Assembly: GCF_024699275.1 (NCBI RefSeq)
Contig: NZ_JAILPX010000020.1
Coordinates: 23,579 to 87,578, forward strand
Origin: Selenomonas sp.
GTDB taxonomy: Bacteria; Bacillota_C; Negativicutes; Selenomonadales; Selenomonadaceae
Length of the DNA: 64,000 nucleotides
Direction: 5' to 3'
In this document: positions 26,474-35,521 of the stretch, piece by piece
How the letters are laid out: each line of letters opens with the position of its first letter
How positions within the stretch are numbered: the stretch's first letter is position 1
Translations under genes and position numbers: made by a program
The notes under the pieces: model-generated
Database searches by the model: none
Told to the model about the DNA's origin: nothing
Seen by the model: the letters and a program-made list of their open reading frames with translations, nothing else

Positions 26474-27016
26474 ATGGCAACATTCACTGTTAGAGGAAAG
26501 AACATCGAGATTACTCCTTCCCTGCGCGAATATGTGGAGAAGCGCGTAGGTAAAGTCACCAAGTACTTTGAAAAAGTCGGTGAGATTACGGTTCTGTTGA
26601 CCGTATCGAAGGGACGTCACATCGTCGAGGTTACCGTTCCTGTGCAAAATGGTATTTTGCTTCGCGGCGAAGAGGCCACGATGGATATGTACACGTCAAT
26701 TGACTTAGTGGTGGAAAAATTGGAGCGCCAGATTCATAAACAGAAGACGAAACTGGCTCGCCGTTTCCGGGGAGGCGGTTTCAAGGCAGAAGCCCTCAAG
26801 ACACCTCCGGTGGAAGGTCTTGCAGATGATGAGGAATATCAGGTTGTAAAGACCAAGCGTTTTGTGGTAAAACCCATGGATGTACAGGAGGCCATTATGC
26901 AGATGAATCTCCTGAATCATAATTTCTTTGTCTTCCGCAATGCTGAGACAGAGGATGTTCAGGTAGTGTACAAACGCACTGATGGCAACTATGGCCTGAT
27001 TGAATCCGGACAGTAA
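26474..27016 (+). CDS. hpf: Ribosome hibernation-promoting factor, long form
   Basis: 180 residues: the N-terminal S30AE/YfiA domain (FTVRGKNIEITPSLREYVEKRVGKVTKYF), then a linker and the C-terminal dimerisation domain (VVKTKRFVVKPMDVQEAIMQMNLLNHNFFVFRNAETEDVQVVYKRTDGNYGLIES). The long form joins two 70S ribosomes into an inactive 100S dimer. I chose the ATG at 26474 (AAGGGG upstream) over the one at 26465. A terminator follows. Confidence 0.95.
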   Translation: MATFTVRGKNIEITPSLREYVEKRVGKVTKYFEKVGEITVLLTVSKGRHIVEVTVPVQNGILLRGEEATMDMYTSIDLVVEKLERQIHKQKTKLARRFRGGGFKAEALKTPPVEGLADDEEYQVVKTKRFVVKPMDVQEAIMQMNLLNHNFFVFRNAETEDVQVVYKRTDGNYGLIESGQ

Positions 27017-27036
27017 GAGATTAATCGCAGACAATG

Positions 27037-27062
27037 CCTCTCCCTTGGGGGAGAGGTTTTTT
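27037..27062 (+). terminator. Intrinsic terminator of hpf
   Basis: CCTCTCCC, loop, GGGAGAGG, then TTTTTT. Confidence 0.85.
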
Positions 27063-27281
27063 ATTGCTATTAATTGTTATTCGAATTTTTCTATAAGTAA
27101 AAGGATTTCTTAAGTTCGTGTAGAAATAAAACTTCATGGAAGGGCATTCGGTATAAAGGAAGCGTGATGGAGCAAGAGTGGGCATTGAGAAAACTTGTTC
27201 CTGGGAGATGACGCAGGAGGCGGTAGGAAAGTTTACGATTGGGTCGATGGGCATTATGAAAATAGGGAGGAGAGAGGGATC

Positions 27282-29012
27282 ATGAATTTTATCAAACATA
27301 TAAAAGTGGCACAGAAACTGGCCTTGATTGGCGTTTTGGCTTTTATTGCCACCGTAATTGTAGGGTTATTGGGTTATGTATCGTTAAAAACAGCCAAGGA
27401 AGATATGGATGTTCTCTATAAAGAACATACGATGAGTGTATTCTATTGTGCCCGGGTGCGGCATGATACCCGCTTGGCCCAGATACAGGCTTCTCTGCAG
27501 CCTTATACGGAAGATACCAGCAAACGGCAAGAACGCGTGACCAAATATAGGGAAAATATTGCCGAAGCAGAAGAATATATGCAGAAGTATGAAGCCTTGA
27601 ATGCTAACGAACCCAATAAGGCAGCACTGGCGGCTGCAGTACGCCGGGATTTTGATCAGTTCAAAGTCAACAGTGCAAAGATGATGGATATGATGGTTAC
27701 TGATGCCGATAGCCGTCATGCAGCTATGGAGTATTATGAAACGCAGGTAATGCCAGTTTCCGTGGATATGGGTAATGCGTTGGGAGAGGTACAGCAGCGC
27801 AATTTGAAGGATGCAGAAGCCGCCGTACAAAGCAGTGAAGAGGATATGAACGGGGCCATCCTCAAGATGACGGTGGCTTGTGTGGCGATTATTATCTGTT
27901 TGAGTTTGTTTATCATGTTCATCACCAGGCAGATTACCGGTCCGCTGCAACTGGTTATCCGGGTCTGTGAGAAGCTTTCCCAAGGGGATTTCCGCACGGG
28001 CGGTCTTATTGGAGCCATAGAGCGGGGGGATGAATTTGGCCGTATGGAAGTAGCGGTTAGAGATATGCGCGTTACTGTAAATAACCTCATCAAGAAGGTC
28101 ATCAGTTCTACCGAACAACTGGCAGCTTCTTCTCAGGAACTGACCGCGACAGCCCATCAGTCTGCATTGGCTTCTGAGCAGGTAGCCCAGCGTGTGACCA
28201 GTTCCGCTGGTGCTGTTATCGAACAGCAGAAAGATGTAGAGGATGCTATGGAATCCATCGATAATACCATGCATTCCATTCACAATCTGAATGAGACAGC
28301 CAGTGATGTGACGGCCAATGTGGTGGAATCCCATAAGCAGGCGCAGGATGGCAGCGAGGCCATTGGCGATGCGGTGAAGAAGATTGTCAGTGTGGAGGAA
28401 ATCGTCAATAGTTCCACTTCCACAGTGGATAAGCTGGGACAGCGTTCGCAGGAGATTGGGCAAATCGTAGAGACGATTTCGGGGATTGCGGACCAGACCA
28501 ATTTGTTGGCATTGAATGCTGCCATTGAGGCTGCTCGTGCTGGCGAGCATGGACGGGGCTTTGCTGTAGTGGCAGATGAAGTCCGGAAACTGGCAGAGGA
28601 ATCCCAGAATGCTGCTAAACGCATTACCGGGCTTATCAGCGACATTCAGAACGATACTACCCTGGCCGTTAACTCCATGCAGAAGGGCAATACCGCTGTC
28701 AAAGAAGGTACGGAATCGGTCAGTCAGCTCAAGGTTGCTTTTGATAAGATTCTGGAGGCTTCGGATGCTGTGGCCGATAAAGCCCATGGCATGAGCGGAG
28801 ATTTGAATGTGGTTTCCAGTGATACGGAAAATGTACGCAACCGCTCCAGCAAGATTTCGGAGAACAGCCGCCGGGTAGCTGCGGATATGGAAAGTGTTTC
28901 CGCTGCCGCGGAAGAACAATCTGCCGCTGCTGAGGAAATTGCATCCGCCAGCGAAGCTTTGGCCCAGTTGGCGCATGGCTTGCAGACCGCTGTAGGTGAG
29001 TTTAAGGTTTGA
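27282..29012 (+). CDS. Methyl-accepting chemotaxis protein
   Basis: 576 residues. N-terminal membrane helix (about 15-35), a four-helix-bundle periplasmic sensor (about 36-190), second helix (about 195-215), HAMP, then the signalling domain with the hairpin tip [47 protein letters not shown]. It reports ligand or energy signals to CheW/CheA. GGGAGG precedes the ATG at 27282. It is convergent with the permease-kinase operon, and the pair may form one sensory locus. Confidence 0.93.
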   Translation: MNFIKHIKVAQKLALIGVLAFIATVIVGLLGYVSLKTAKEDMDVLYKEHTMSVFYCARVRHDTRLAQIQASLQPYTEDTSKRQERVTKYRENIAEAEEYMQKYEALNANEPNKAALAAAVRRDFDQFKVNSAKMMDMMVTDADSRHAAMEYYETQVMPVSVDMGNALGEVQQRNLKDAEAAVQSSEEDMNGAILKMTVACVAIIICLSLFIMFITRQITGPLQLVIRVCEKLSQGDFRTGGLIGAIERGDEFGRMEVAVRDMRVTVNNLIKKVISSTEQLAASSQELTATAHQSALASEQVAQRVTSSAGAVIEQQKDVEDAMESIDNTMHSIHNLNETASDVTANVVESHKQAQDGSEAIGDAVKKIVSVEEIVNSSTSTVDKLGQRSQEIGQIVETISGIADQTNLLALNAAIEAARAGEHGRGFAVVADEVRKLAEESQNAAKRITGLISDIQNDTTLAVNSMQKGNTAVKEGTESVSQLKVAFDKILEASDAVADKAHGMSGDLNVVSSDTENVRNRSSKISENSRRVAADMESVSAAAEEQSAAAEEIASASEALAQLAHGLQTAVGEFKV

Positions 29013-29023
29013 GTTTTATTCGT

Positions 29024-29063
29024 AAGAAAGGCGTTGGCTGCAGTTGCGACCAACGCCTTTCTT
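29024..29063. terminator. Bidirectional terminator between convergent genes
   Basis: AAGAAAGGCGTTGG and CCAACGCCTTTCTT pair around a 12-base loop. It serves the chemoreceptor gene (plus) and the permease-kinase operon (minus). Confidence 0.85.
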
Positions 29064-29074
29064 GTTTTGTGATT

Positions 29075-31585
29075 TCAGATTACGTTCAAAACATCCTGTT
29101 CCACATGAAGGGAAACTGCTGACTGTTTGGCTAGTTTCAACGTGAGCTGGATGACGATTTCGGTTCCTTCTGTTGGTGTTGAGGTGACGGAGAGGGAACC
29201 TTGAAACAGGTCAATCAGATGCTGAGTGATGGCCAGACTTTGTTCCGGTTCTTGATCGTGGGAAAGTGAGAGCCTTTCTTTGCTGTTAAGCCGCTGGAGG
29301 AATTCCTGAGGCATTCCCTGACCAGAGTCTTTGATTCGCAGTTCATAATCAGCACAGAGCCAAAAGCTGTGGGCATCCTGTTCCAGTTTCTTTTGATGGT
29401 AGGCAAAACCCTTTTGAGCAAGGGTAACGGCTACGCTGCCTTTCGGCGGAGTAAATTCATAGGCCAGGTTGATGAGATTCAGCAATATCCGTTGCAGGCG
29501 ATTGTTATCGCAGTATACATAGGGATTTTCAAGTTGAGCCGTGTAGACCATAAAGTCAATGTTCTTTTCCTGCATCTGCGTGACAAAAATATTTTTTATT
29601 TGCTGCAGGCTGTAACGGATATCTGTGGGGGCCGGAAATAGTTCCAACTGGCGGGTGTGAATCTTATCGACAAGTTCCATTTCTCTTACCAGATGCAGGA
29701 AGTAATGACTGATAGACTCTGCATGGCGGAGGCTTTGCCATAGACCTGCCAAATTCTCTGGAGGACATTTTCCCTTGCGCTGCTGATATTCTTGGCCGAT
29801 GTCCGAGGCCAGTTTCACATAACTCATCAGAGCATTCATCATCAGGCCGATATCGTGGGTCATGTTGGCCAGCAATGCGCCTCGGGTCCGGCTGCTGCGT
29901 TGTTCTGCTAATACATCTTTACTCAGGTCGTGTTCCCGCCGGCGCATGGTGGTAAAGATGTCGGCCATGAACAAAAGAATCAGCAGGATGAGAATGAGTT
30001 GAATCGTACTGTTTTGATTGAGTATGTCGCGTACTGGTGCATAACCACCTTGCTGGGCTAAAGGAATTTTTTCGATGGTAACCTGCTGAAGCCATAGAGA
30101 TGTGGAAAAGAAATTTAGGAATAGGAGTATGGTGCAGAGGGAAAAGGATTTGCCAAAACGTTCCTGTCGATCATGTTTGAAGAGGTACCAGTAATAGATC
30201 AGCCCGAGGATACTCCAAATGGCCAGCATCAGATAGGATTCGGTATCCAGGTCGCTGCCCAGAAGCAGATTGGGAATAATGGGACAGAAAAAGAATAGCA
30301 GGGAGACGGTCAAACCAGCTCCGCCGAGAAGTTTTCCGGAGGACTGGTTTTCGCTCTTGGCCTCCCGATAGCGGCATAGTGATACGTACGCATAGGCGAT
30401 GGATGCACTGATGGTAATGGCATCGACCAGCCAGAGGATAGCGGTGCGTCCCAGGAAGGTGATGGGCAGGGAAATCAGCAGAATCAGGAAAATAGCCCTG
30501 CGTGGAGTACCATCTTCAGCACTGCTGGCAAATGCGCTGGGCAGCAGATTATCTTTGGCCAGAGATTGAATTAGGAAAGAGCAGCCACGGTAGAAGCCGT
30601 TGATGCAGGTGATAATGCCTGCCAGTACGGTAACGGTTAATAGGACTAAACCTTTAGAGCCTAAGAGACTGCTTATTCCATGGAAAACAGGTAAGGCATC
30701 GTTACCTTGAAGCGTTTGCCAAGCATTCATGTATTCGTGCCAGGTGGCAAATTCAGGTGGTCTGCCAATCACAGCAATGGCGATGGGGAGACAGTAGGCC
30801 AGAAATATGGCGGCTACAGAACCGGCAATCAATGGGAAGGTACGCTGGATGGGGAAGCGGAATTCTTCACCACCATGGGTAATGGATTCAAAACCGAAGA
30901 ATAACCAGGGAGCCAGCATCAACATGCTGAAAACCTGGAGGAATAGTGTATTGCCGTTATTCGGTTCAAAGGCGGGGTAAAAGCTGGCATGGTTGGGGCT
31001 CATGGCCAATACGCCACAGAAGAGCAGGATGATACCCAGGAATAAGATCAAGGTGAATAGGGTATGTATGGGCCGCTTGGCTCTGCCTGCATATGCAGAA
31101 AAGCAGGCAAAAATGATGAGTACTAACCAGGTAGTGGCAATCTCACCTGCATAAACGTCAAAACCGGCCACCTGGTAATGGAAGCCCCACTGCAATATAT
31201 CGCCGCAAAAGAACCGAATCAGCAGGACCACAGCACTGGCATTGATCCAGATGCAGGCCAGGTAAGCAATGAATAGAGCCCAAGCGGCCAGAAATGCGTG
31301 GTCATAGCCCATGACTTCCCGGACATAGGCAAAGAAACCGCCGTTGTCCCGATATCTTTGTGCCAATTTACAGAAGTTGGCACCGATAATCAGCATGGAT
31401 AAGCTTGCCAGGGCAATGGCCAAAATGCTGCCAACAGGGCCGGCGTGGGGAAGAAACAGATTGCCTGGCAGCATAAAGGCTCCCCAGCCTACGGCACAGC
31501 CAAAGGATAACGCCCAAATATTCAAAGGGTAGAATAGGTGCCCTTTAGCGTCTTTCTGCGGTTCCAGATAGTTTTGCGTGTTCAT
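29075..31585 (-). CDS. Amino-acid permease (APC)-histidine kinase fusion 1
   Basis: 836 residues. Residues 1 to about 500 form an APC-superfamily amino-acid permease: PLNIWALSFGCAVGWGAFMLPGNLFLPHAGPVG carries the GWG/G-rich first helix, with about 12 helices in all. One or two further helices lead to a cytoplasmic kinase part with an H-box (LLANMTHDIGLMMNAL, His near 577), an N-box-like RILLNLINLAYEFTP, KDSGQGMP and SLAITQHLIDLFQGS. In the H-box the usual R-T-P is replaced. It may sense amino-acid flux and signal by phosphorylation. No response regulator is adjacent. Its ATG overlaps the stop of its paralogue (ATGA). Confidence 0.85.
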   Translation of the reverse strand: MNTQNYLEPQKDAKGHLFYPLNIWALSFGCAVGWGAFMLPGNLFLPHAGPVGSILAIALASLSMLIIGANFCKLAQRYRDNGGFFAYVREVMGYDHAFLAAWALFIAYLACIWINASAVVLLIRFFCGDILQWGFHYQVAGFDVYAGEIATTWLVLIIFACFSAYAGRAKRPIHTLFTLILFLGIILLFCGVLAMSPNHASFYPAFEPNNGNTLFLQVFSMLMLAPWLFFGFESITHGGEEFRFPIQRTFPLIAGSVAAIFLAYCLPIAIAVIGRPPEFATWHEYMNAWQTLQGNDALPVFHGISSLLGSKGLVLLTVTVLAGIITCINGFYRGCSFLIQSLAKDNLLPSAFASSAEDGTPRRAIFLILLISLPITFLGRTAILWLVDAITISASIAYAYVSLCRYREAKSENQSSGKLLGGAGLTVSLLFFFCPIIPNLLLGSDLDTESYLMLAIWSILGLIYYWYLFKHDRQERFGKSFSLCTILLFLNFFSTSLWLQQVTIEKIPLAQQGGYAPVRDILNQNSTIQLILILLILLFMADIFTTMRRREHDLSKDVLAEQRSSRTRGALLANMTHDIGLMMNALMSYVKLASDIGQEYQQRKGKCPPENLAGLWQSLRHAESISHYFLHLVREMELVDKIHTRQLELFPAPTDIRYSLQQIKNIFVTQMQEKNIDFMVYTAQLENPYVYCDNNRLQRILLNLINLAYEFTPPKGSVAVTLAQKGFAYHQKKLEQDAHSFWLCADYELRIKDSGQGMPQEFLQRLNSKERLSLSHDQEPEQSLAITQHLIDLFQGSLSVTSTPTEGTEIVIQLTLKLAKQSAVSLHVEQDVLNVI

Positions 31586-34083
31586 AGCTTTTCTCCTTCT
31601 TGCTTGCTGGCTATAGTTGCAGTGTTGTTTTCAGCAGCAATGGTCAGCGGAAGCTGAATAATCAGTTCTTTGCCCATTCCTTGGCCGGGAATCGTGCTGA
31701 TTTTCATTGTGCCTCCCATAAGGTTGACCAGCCCTTTGGTAATGTGCAGTCCCCCAAGATTGGTGATTTCGGGGTCGAAGGGCTGGGATAGGTGTTGGAC
31801 TATAGCCGGTGGCATATTGCTTCCTGAATCCTGAATGTGAAGTTCGTAGGTGGCTTTATCTGGTGAAACAGGTGTTTCCAATAGCGTAACCATGACACCG
31901 CCGTCTTTGGGCGTATATTCCCAGGCATTGCTGATCAGGTTGAGCAATATTCGTTCCAATCGTTGAACATCTCCACAGACGAGGGGATGGGGAAGATTGA
32001 TCGGATATACTTCAAAGAAGATGTTCTTTTCCTGCATCTGAACGACGAACAGATCTTTTATTTCCTGGAGGATCTGACGCCAGTCGAAGGTATCCATATG
32101 CAGTTGGATGCGGTTATCGTCATCAGCATTTGTTGGCGTACAAGCAGCATCTGGCTGGGCATTGGCAGGATTATGCAGCATATTGTCAATCATGGACATC
32201 AGGTGCTGGTTATGTGCATCAAGTTTGCCCAGACAATCATTAAGGCGATCGGGGATCTGGCTGGGGCAGTTTTCTTCGGGGCATACGGTGCAGATGGTGC
32301 AGTTTTCCAGAGCCATGTGTACAGAGGTTTGGACGGCTTCCATGGGGATACGGATATCGTGGGCAAGATTGGCCAGATACGTATTCTGCGCTTGGTTGAC
32401 TTCATACTGCTGCAATCTGGACTGTGTTGTTTTTCGTTCCCGCCTTTTTAATGTAATGAAAATATTGGCCATCAACAGAAGAATGACCATAATCATGCCG
32501 ATCTGGACCATGCTGTCGTTAATCAGGCTTTGGTAAGCAAAGGCATTATCGTTACTGAGGGATTCTTTTAGCCGTTGTTCGGCCATCAGCCGCAGCCAAA
32601 TGCTGGTGGAAAAGAAATTCAGGAATAGGATTATGATGCACATGGAGGTGCTATGACCAAAGCGGTCGTGGGTATCGTGTTTGAAGCAATACCAATAGTA
32701 GATAAACCCCAGCAGACTCCATAGGGATAGCATGAGATAGGATTCTGTTTCCAAATTGCCATCCAGCAGCAGGTCGGGAAGGAGCGGACAGAAGAAGAAT
32801 AAGGCCGAAATCAGTACGCCGATGACGCCCAGAATCTTACCCTGAAGATTGTCCTCTTTTTTGGCCGTAAGATATGCACAGAGAGAAACGTAGCCGTAAG
32901 CTACAGAGCCGGCAACAGTCAGGATATCACTGAGCCAGACAAGGGATATCCGTCCCAGCAGGGGGATGAATAGGGAGATAAGCATGACAAAGATAATGGC
33001 ATTGCGCGGGGTCTCATCGTCAGCCTGCCGGGTGAACCAGGGTGGAAGAATGTCGGCGCGGCCCATGAAGAGAAGCAGACGGCCTGTGGTACGATAGAGT
33101 CCAAACAGGCTGGTGATGATGGCGCTGGCAATGGACAGGCAGAGCAGTGCCAGTCCATTCATGCCGAAAATGGCATAGACGCTATGGAATACGGGAAGAC
33201 TTGCCAAGCCTTCAAGACTGGGACGGCTGGCCATATAACTTGTCCAGGAAGGATATTCCGGAGGGATGGACATGACTGCCATAGCTGCCAGCAGAATGTA
33301 AATCAGGCCGCCAGACAATACTGCGGCAACCACGATGGGGAAAAGCTTTTTGCTGGAAAATTGAAAGTCATCACAGGCATGGGTGACGGCTTCAAAGCCA
33401 AAGAACATCCAGGGGGCTAACATGACCATGCTGAACACCTGCATAATGGGGGAGGTATAAAGCTGAAAAGAAGGGGTGAAAACATCCGTTCCCGTATGAA
33501 TGAACAGACCGGCAAAGAGAATGATGACCGTAAGCAGCAGGGTGATGGCGAATAAGGGATTGATTTTTTTCACAAACCTGCCGCCATAACAGGAAATGAG
33601 ACCGAAGGCCAGAATGATTATCCAGGTGGCAATCAATTCACCAAGATAAACATCAAATCCGGCAATGGTGTAGAGATATTCCCAGGATAGCACATCCCCA
33701 AACAGGAAACGAATCAATAGGATATTGGCCGTTACATTGACCCAGAGGATGGATAGATAGGCGATAATTAGTATCCAGGCTACAAGAAAGGCATGATCGT
33801 GGCCCAGTATATTGCGGGTATAGGCAACAATGCCCCCATCGTCATGATACTTTTCGGACAGACGGCAGAAATTGGCACCAATGACAAGCAACAAGGCGGT
33901 GCTGATTGCCATCGCAATCATGGTGCCCAAGGGACCGGCTGTGGGAATGAAAAGATTGGCCGGAACCATAAATGCGCCCCAGCCAACAGCACATCCCAAA
34001 GACAGGGCCCAAACATTTAAGGGAGATAGCAGATGAGCTTGGTTTCTGCCGGCAGAGTTTGTTTTATAGTCTGATTTATCCAT
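31582..34083 (-). CDS. Amino-acid permease (APC)-histidine kinase fusion 2
   Basis: 833 residues, a tandem paralogue of the next gene with the same layout: APC permease (SPLNVWALSLGCAVGWGAFMVPANLF), extra helices (FLNFFSTSIWL, MVQIGMIMVILLLMANIFIT), an H-box (YLANLAHDIRIPMEAV, His near 575), RILLNLISNAWEYTP (N-box), QDSGSNMPP and GLHITKGLVNLMGGTM. After the H-box there is an insert rich in Cys (CTICTVCPEENC) that is absent from fusion 1 and could bind metal. The G1 box is DSGSNMP rather than DxGxG, so ATP binding may be altered. AAAGGAG lies 7 bases upstream. Confidence 0.85.
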   Translation of the reverse strand: MDKSDYKTNSAGRNQAHLLSPLNVWALSLGCAVGWGAFMVPANLFIPTAGPLGTMIAMAISTALLLVIGANFCRLSEKYHDDGGIVAYTRNILGHDHAFLVAWILIIAYLSILWVNVTANILLIRFLFGDVLSWEYLYTIAGFDVYLGELIATWIIILAFGLISCYGGRFVKKINPLFAITLLLTVIILFAGLFIHTGTDVFTPSFQLYTSPIMQVFSMVMLAPWMFFGFEAVTHACDDFQFSSKKLFPIVVAAVLSGGLIYILLAAMAVMSIPPEYPSWTSYMASRPSLEGLASLPVFHSVYAIFGMNGLALLCLSIASAIITSLFGLYRTTGRLLLFMGRADILPPWFTRQADDETPRNAIIFVMLISLFIPLLGRISLVWLSDILTVAGSVAYGYVSLCAYLTAKKEDNLQGKILGVIGVLISALFFFCPLLPDLLLDGNLETESYLMLSLWSLLGFIYYWYCFKHDTHDRFGHSTSMCIIILFLNFFSTSIWLRLMAEQRLKESLSNDNAFAYQSLINDSMVQIGMIMVILLLMANIFITLKRRERKTTQSRLQQYEVNQAQNTYLANLAHDIRIPMEAVQTSVHMALENCTICTVCPEENCPSQIPDRLNDCLGKLDAHNQHLMSMIDNMLHNPANAQPDAACTPTNADDDNRIQLHMDTFDWRQILQEIKDLFVVQMQEKNIFFEVYPINLPHPLVCGDVQRLERILLNLISNAWEYTPKDGGVMVTLLETPVSPDKATYELHIQDSGSNMPPAIVQHLSQPFDPEITNLGGLHITKGLVNLMGGTMKISTIPGQGMGKELIIQLPLTIAAENNTATIASKQEGEKL

Positions 34084-34099
34084 CGTTCTACTCCTTTAT

Positions 34100-35200
34100 C
34101 TAGCGGACAATCTTACAAATGGCATCGGCGATGCAGAGCAAGGGCAGCTGCTGTTCCACTGCGCCTATTTCAAAAGCTACGCGGGGCATGCCATAGACGG
34201 TACTGGAGGCCGCATCCTGACCGATTGTAGGGGAGCCTTGCTGCCGCATTTTCAAAAGGCCGGCGGCGCCGTCTTTGCCGATGCCTGTGAGGATTATCCC
34301 CAGGGCCTTATTGCCTGCTGCCTCTGCCACGCTGTCAAAGAGTACATCTACAGCCGGGCAGACGCTGTGGATCGGGGGGCCAGGCTTGCATTCGATCCGA
34401 TAGTGGGAACCCTGGCGGGTAATAGACATGTGTTTTCCACCAGGGGCAATATATACGTGATTGGGCTTAACGACATCGCCGTCAGCAGCTTCTTTGATGG
34501 TAAGCTGGCATTCCGAGTTTAGGCGTTCAGAAAATAAGCGGGAAAACATGGGCGGGATGTGTTGGACAATCACGATGCCAGGCAAGGGGGGCACCAAAGG
34601 CGTGATGAGGGCGGAAATCGCTTCCGTGCCGCCTGTGGATGCACCAATGGCAATTAAGTCGATTTGCCCGCTTCGGGGTGGAATGCGAAGAATGGGGGAG
34701 ACGGTGGGCGCTGCCGCTGTGACAGGTGGCGGCATAGGCATAGGACGTGGTGCTGGCCTTGGTGCAAAGCGGGGAGCCGGTGATGCTGCAGAGCTGCGTG
34801 GAGGTGTTTGCCCATCTGCTTTGCTGCGAATGGCCTGTATGACCCCATTGTAGAAAGCATCCATAGGCTGGCCTACAGAAGGTTTTTTGAGGTAATGGGC
34901 GGCGCCTAAAAATTTTGCTGTCCGGGAAACATTGTCCGAAATACCGTAGGTGGTAATGGGGACCTGAGGAAAGGTCTTGACCAGTAGTGGCAAGAATTTT
35001 TCCTGATTGACCAGCATGGCACCAAGGGCGAAATTCATGATAATCGCTGTGGGCCTGAAAGACTGTAAAAGCTTTAATGCTTCGGCAGGCTGCGAGGCAT
35101 GACCTACTGAGCTTCCAGCGGGCAGGCGATGGTTGAGTTCCTGTACCAGGGCATTCTGAAAGGTTATGGAGTTGTCAATTACGAAAACCTGTATGCCCAT
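34100..35200 (-). CDS. cheB: CheB-type protein-glutamate methylesterase with inactive receiver
   Basis: 366 residues. Receiver-like domain (about 1-125), a Pro/Ala-rich linker (about 131-178), then the CheB esterase domain with the Ser-His-Asp triad: IGASTGGTEAIS, VQHIPPMFSRLFSERL and LTGIGKDGAAGL. In the receiver the phospho-acceptor Asp is replaced by Asn 56 (RPTAIIMNFAL) and the acidic pair is reduced to D9, while the Lys (YLKKPS) remains. CheB removes methyl groups from chemoreceptors; here phosphorylation control is probably lost. AAGGAGG lies 5 bases upstream. It is first in the operon with the two permease-kinases. Confidence 0.9.
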   Translation of the reverse strand: MGIQVFVIDNSITFQNALVQELNHRLPAGSSVGHASQPAEALKLLQSFRPTAIIMNFALGAMLVNQEKFLPLLVKTFPQVPITTYGISDNVSRTAKFLGAAHYLKKPSVGQPMDAFYNGVIQAIRSKADGQTPPRSSAASPAPRFAPRPAPRPMPMPPPVTAAAPTVSPILRIPPRSGQIDLIAIGASTGGTEAISALITPLVPPLPGIVIVQHIPPMFSRLFSERLNSECQLTIKEAADGDVVKPNHVYIAPGGKHMSITRQGSHYRIECKPGPPIHSVCPAVDVLFDSVAEAAGNKALGIILTGIGKDGAAGLLKMRQQGSPTIGQDAASSTVYGMPRVAFEIGAVEQQLPLLCIADAICKIVR

Positions 35201-35308
35201 AGTGTCCTCCTTAGCGATAAATAATCCGTTACTTCCTATTTCAATTTTTTCAGTAAATTTCCTTCAAAATAGGGCGAATTAATTTTTTTGTGGTTGTTTT
35301 CTGATAAA

Positions 35309-35337
35309 TTGACATCTGTCCTGTTTTTTGCTATTCT
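35309..35337 (+). promoter_or_regulatory. Promoter of the purine permease gene
   Basis: TTGACA (35309-35314), 17 bases, TATTCT (35332-35337), just upstream of the riboswitch. Confidence 0.7.
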
Positions 35338-35349
35338 GTTACCGTTATA

Positions 35350-35421
35350 TTCTTGTATAAGCCCATTAATACGGGATGGGCGTTTCTACAGGCAACCGTA
35401 AATTGTCACAGTCTACAGGAA
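35350..35421 (+). ncRNA. Purine (guanine-class) riboswitch
   Basis: P1 TTCTTGTA/TACAGGAA (35350-35357, 35414-35421, one G-U). P2 GCCCAT/ATGGGC around a loop with ATACGGG. The core GTTTCTAC follows, then P3 GGCAA/TTGTC around CCGTAAA. The J3/1 base that sets specificity is C (guanine type, not adenine). J3/1 reads GTC where most family members have GAC. The switch lies 100 bases before the permease ATG. The expression platform is unclear: only short hairpins follow, so control could act on translation. Confidence 0.85.
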
Positions 35422-35521
35422 AATCGAGCTTTTTCATTTGGAAATATTTAGAAGGCTTTCTTTTTCTGGGCAGATTGATGGGATGATTTTCTTGCCGAGA
35501 AAGAGGAGGCTTTTATTTTTT

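Noticed and set aside
27110..27170. Sigma-28 promoter for the chemoreceptor (TAAA ... TTCGGTAT)
   Set aside because: The -10 matches GCCGATAT at only 5 of 8 positions and the spacing is 16; too weak to claim.
27384..28976. 530-codon open frame on the minus strand
   Set aside because: It lies entirely opposite the well-supported chemoreceptor gene; the composition (His, Ile, Leu runs) is that of an antisense shadow.
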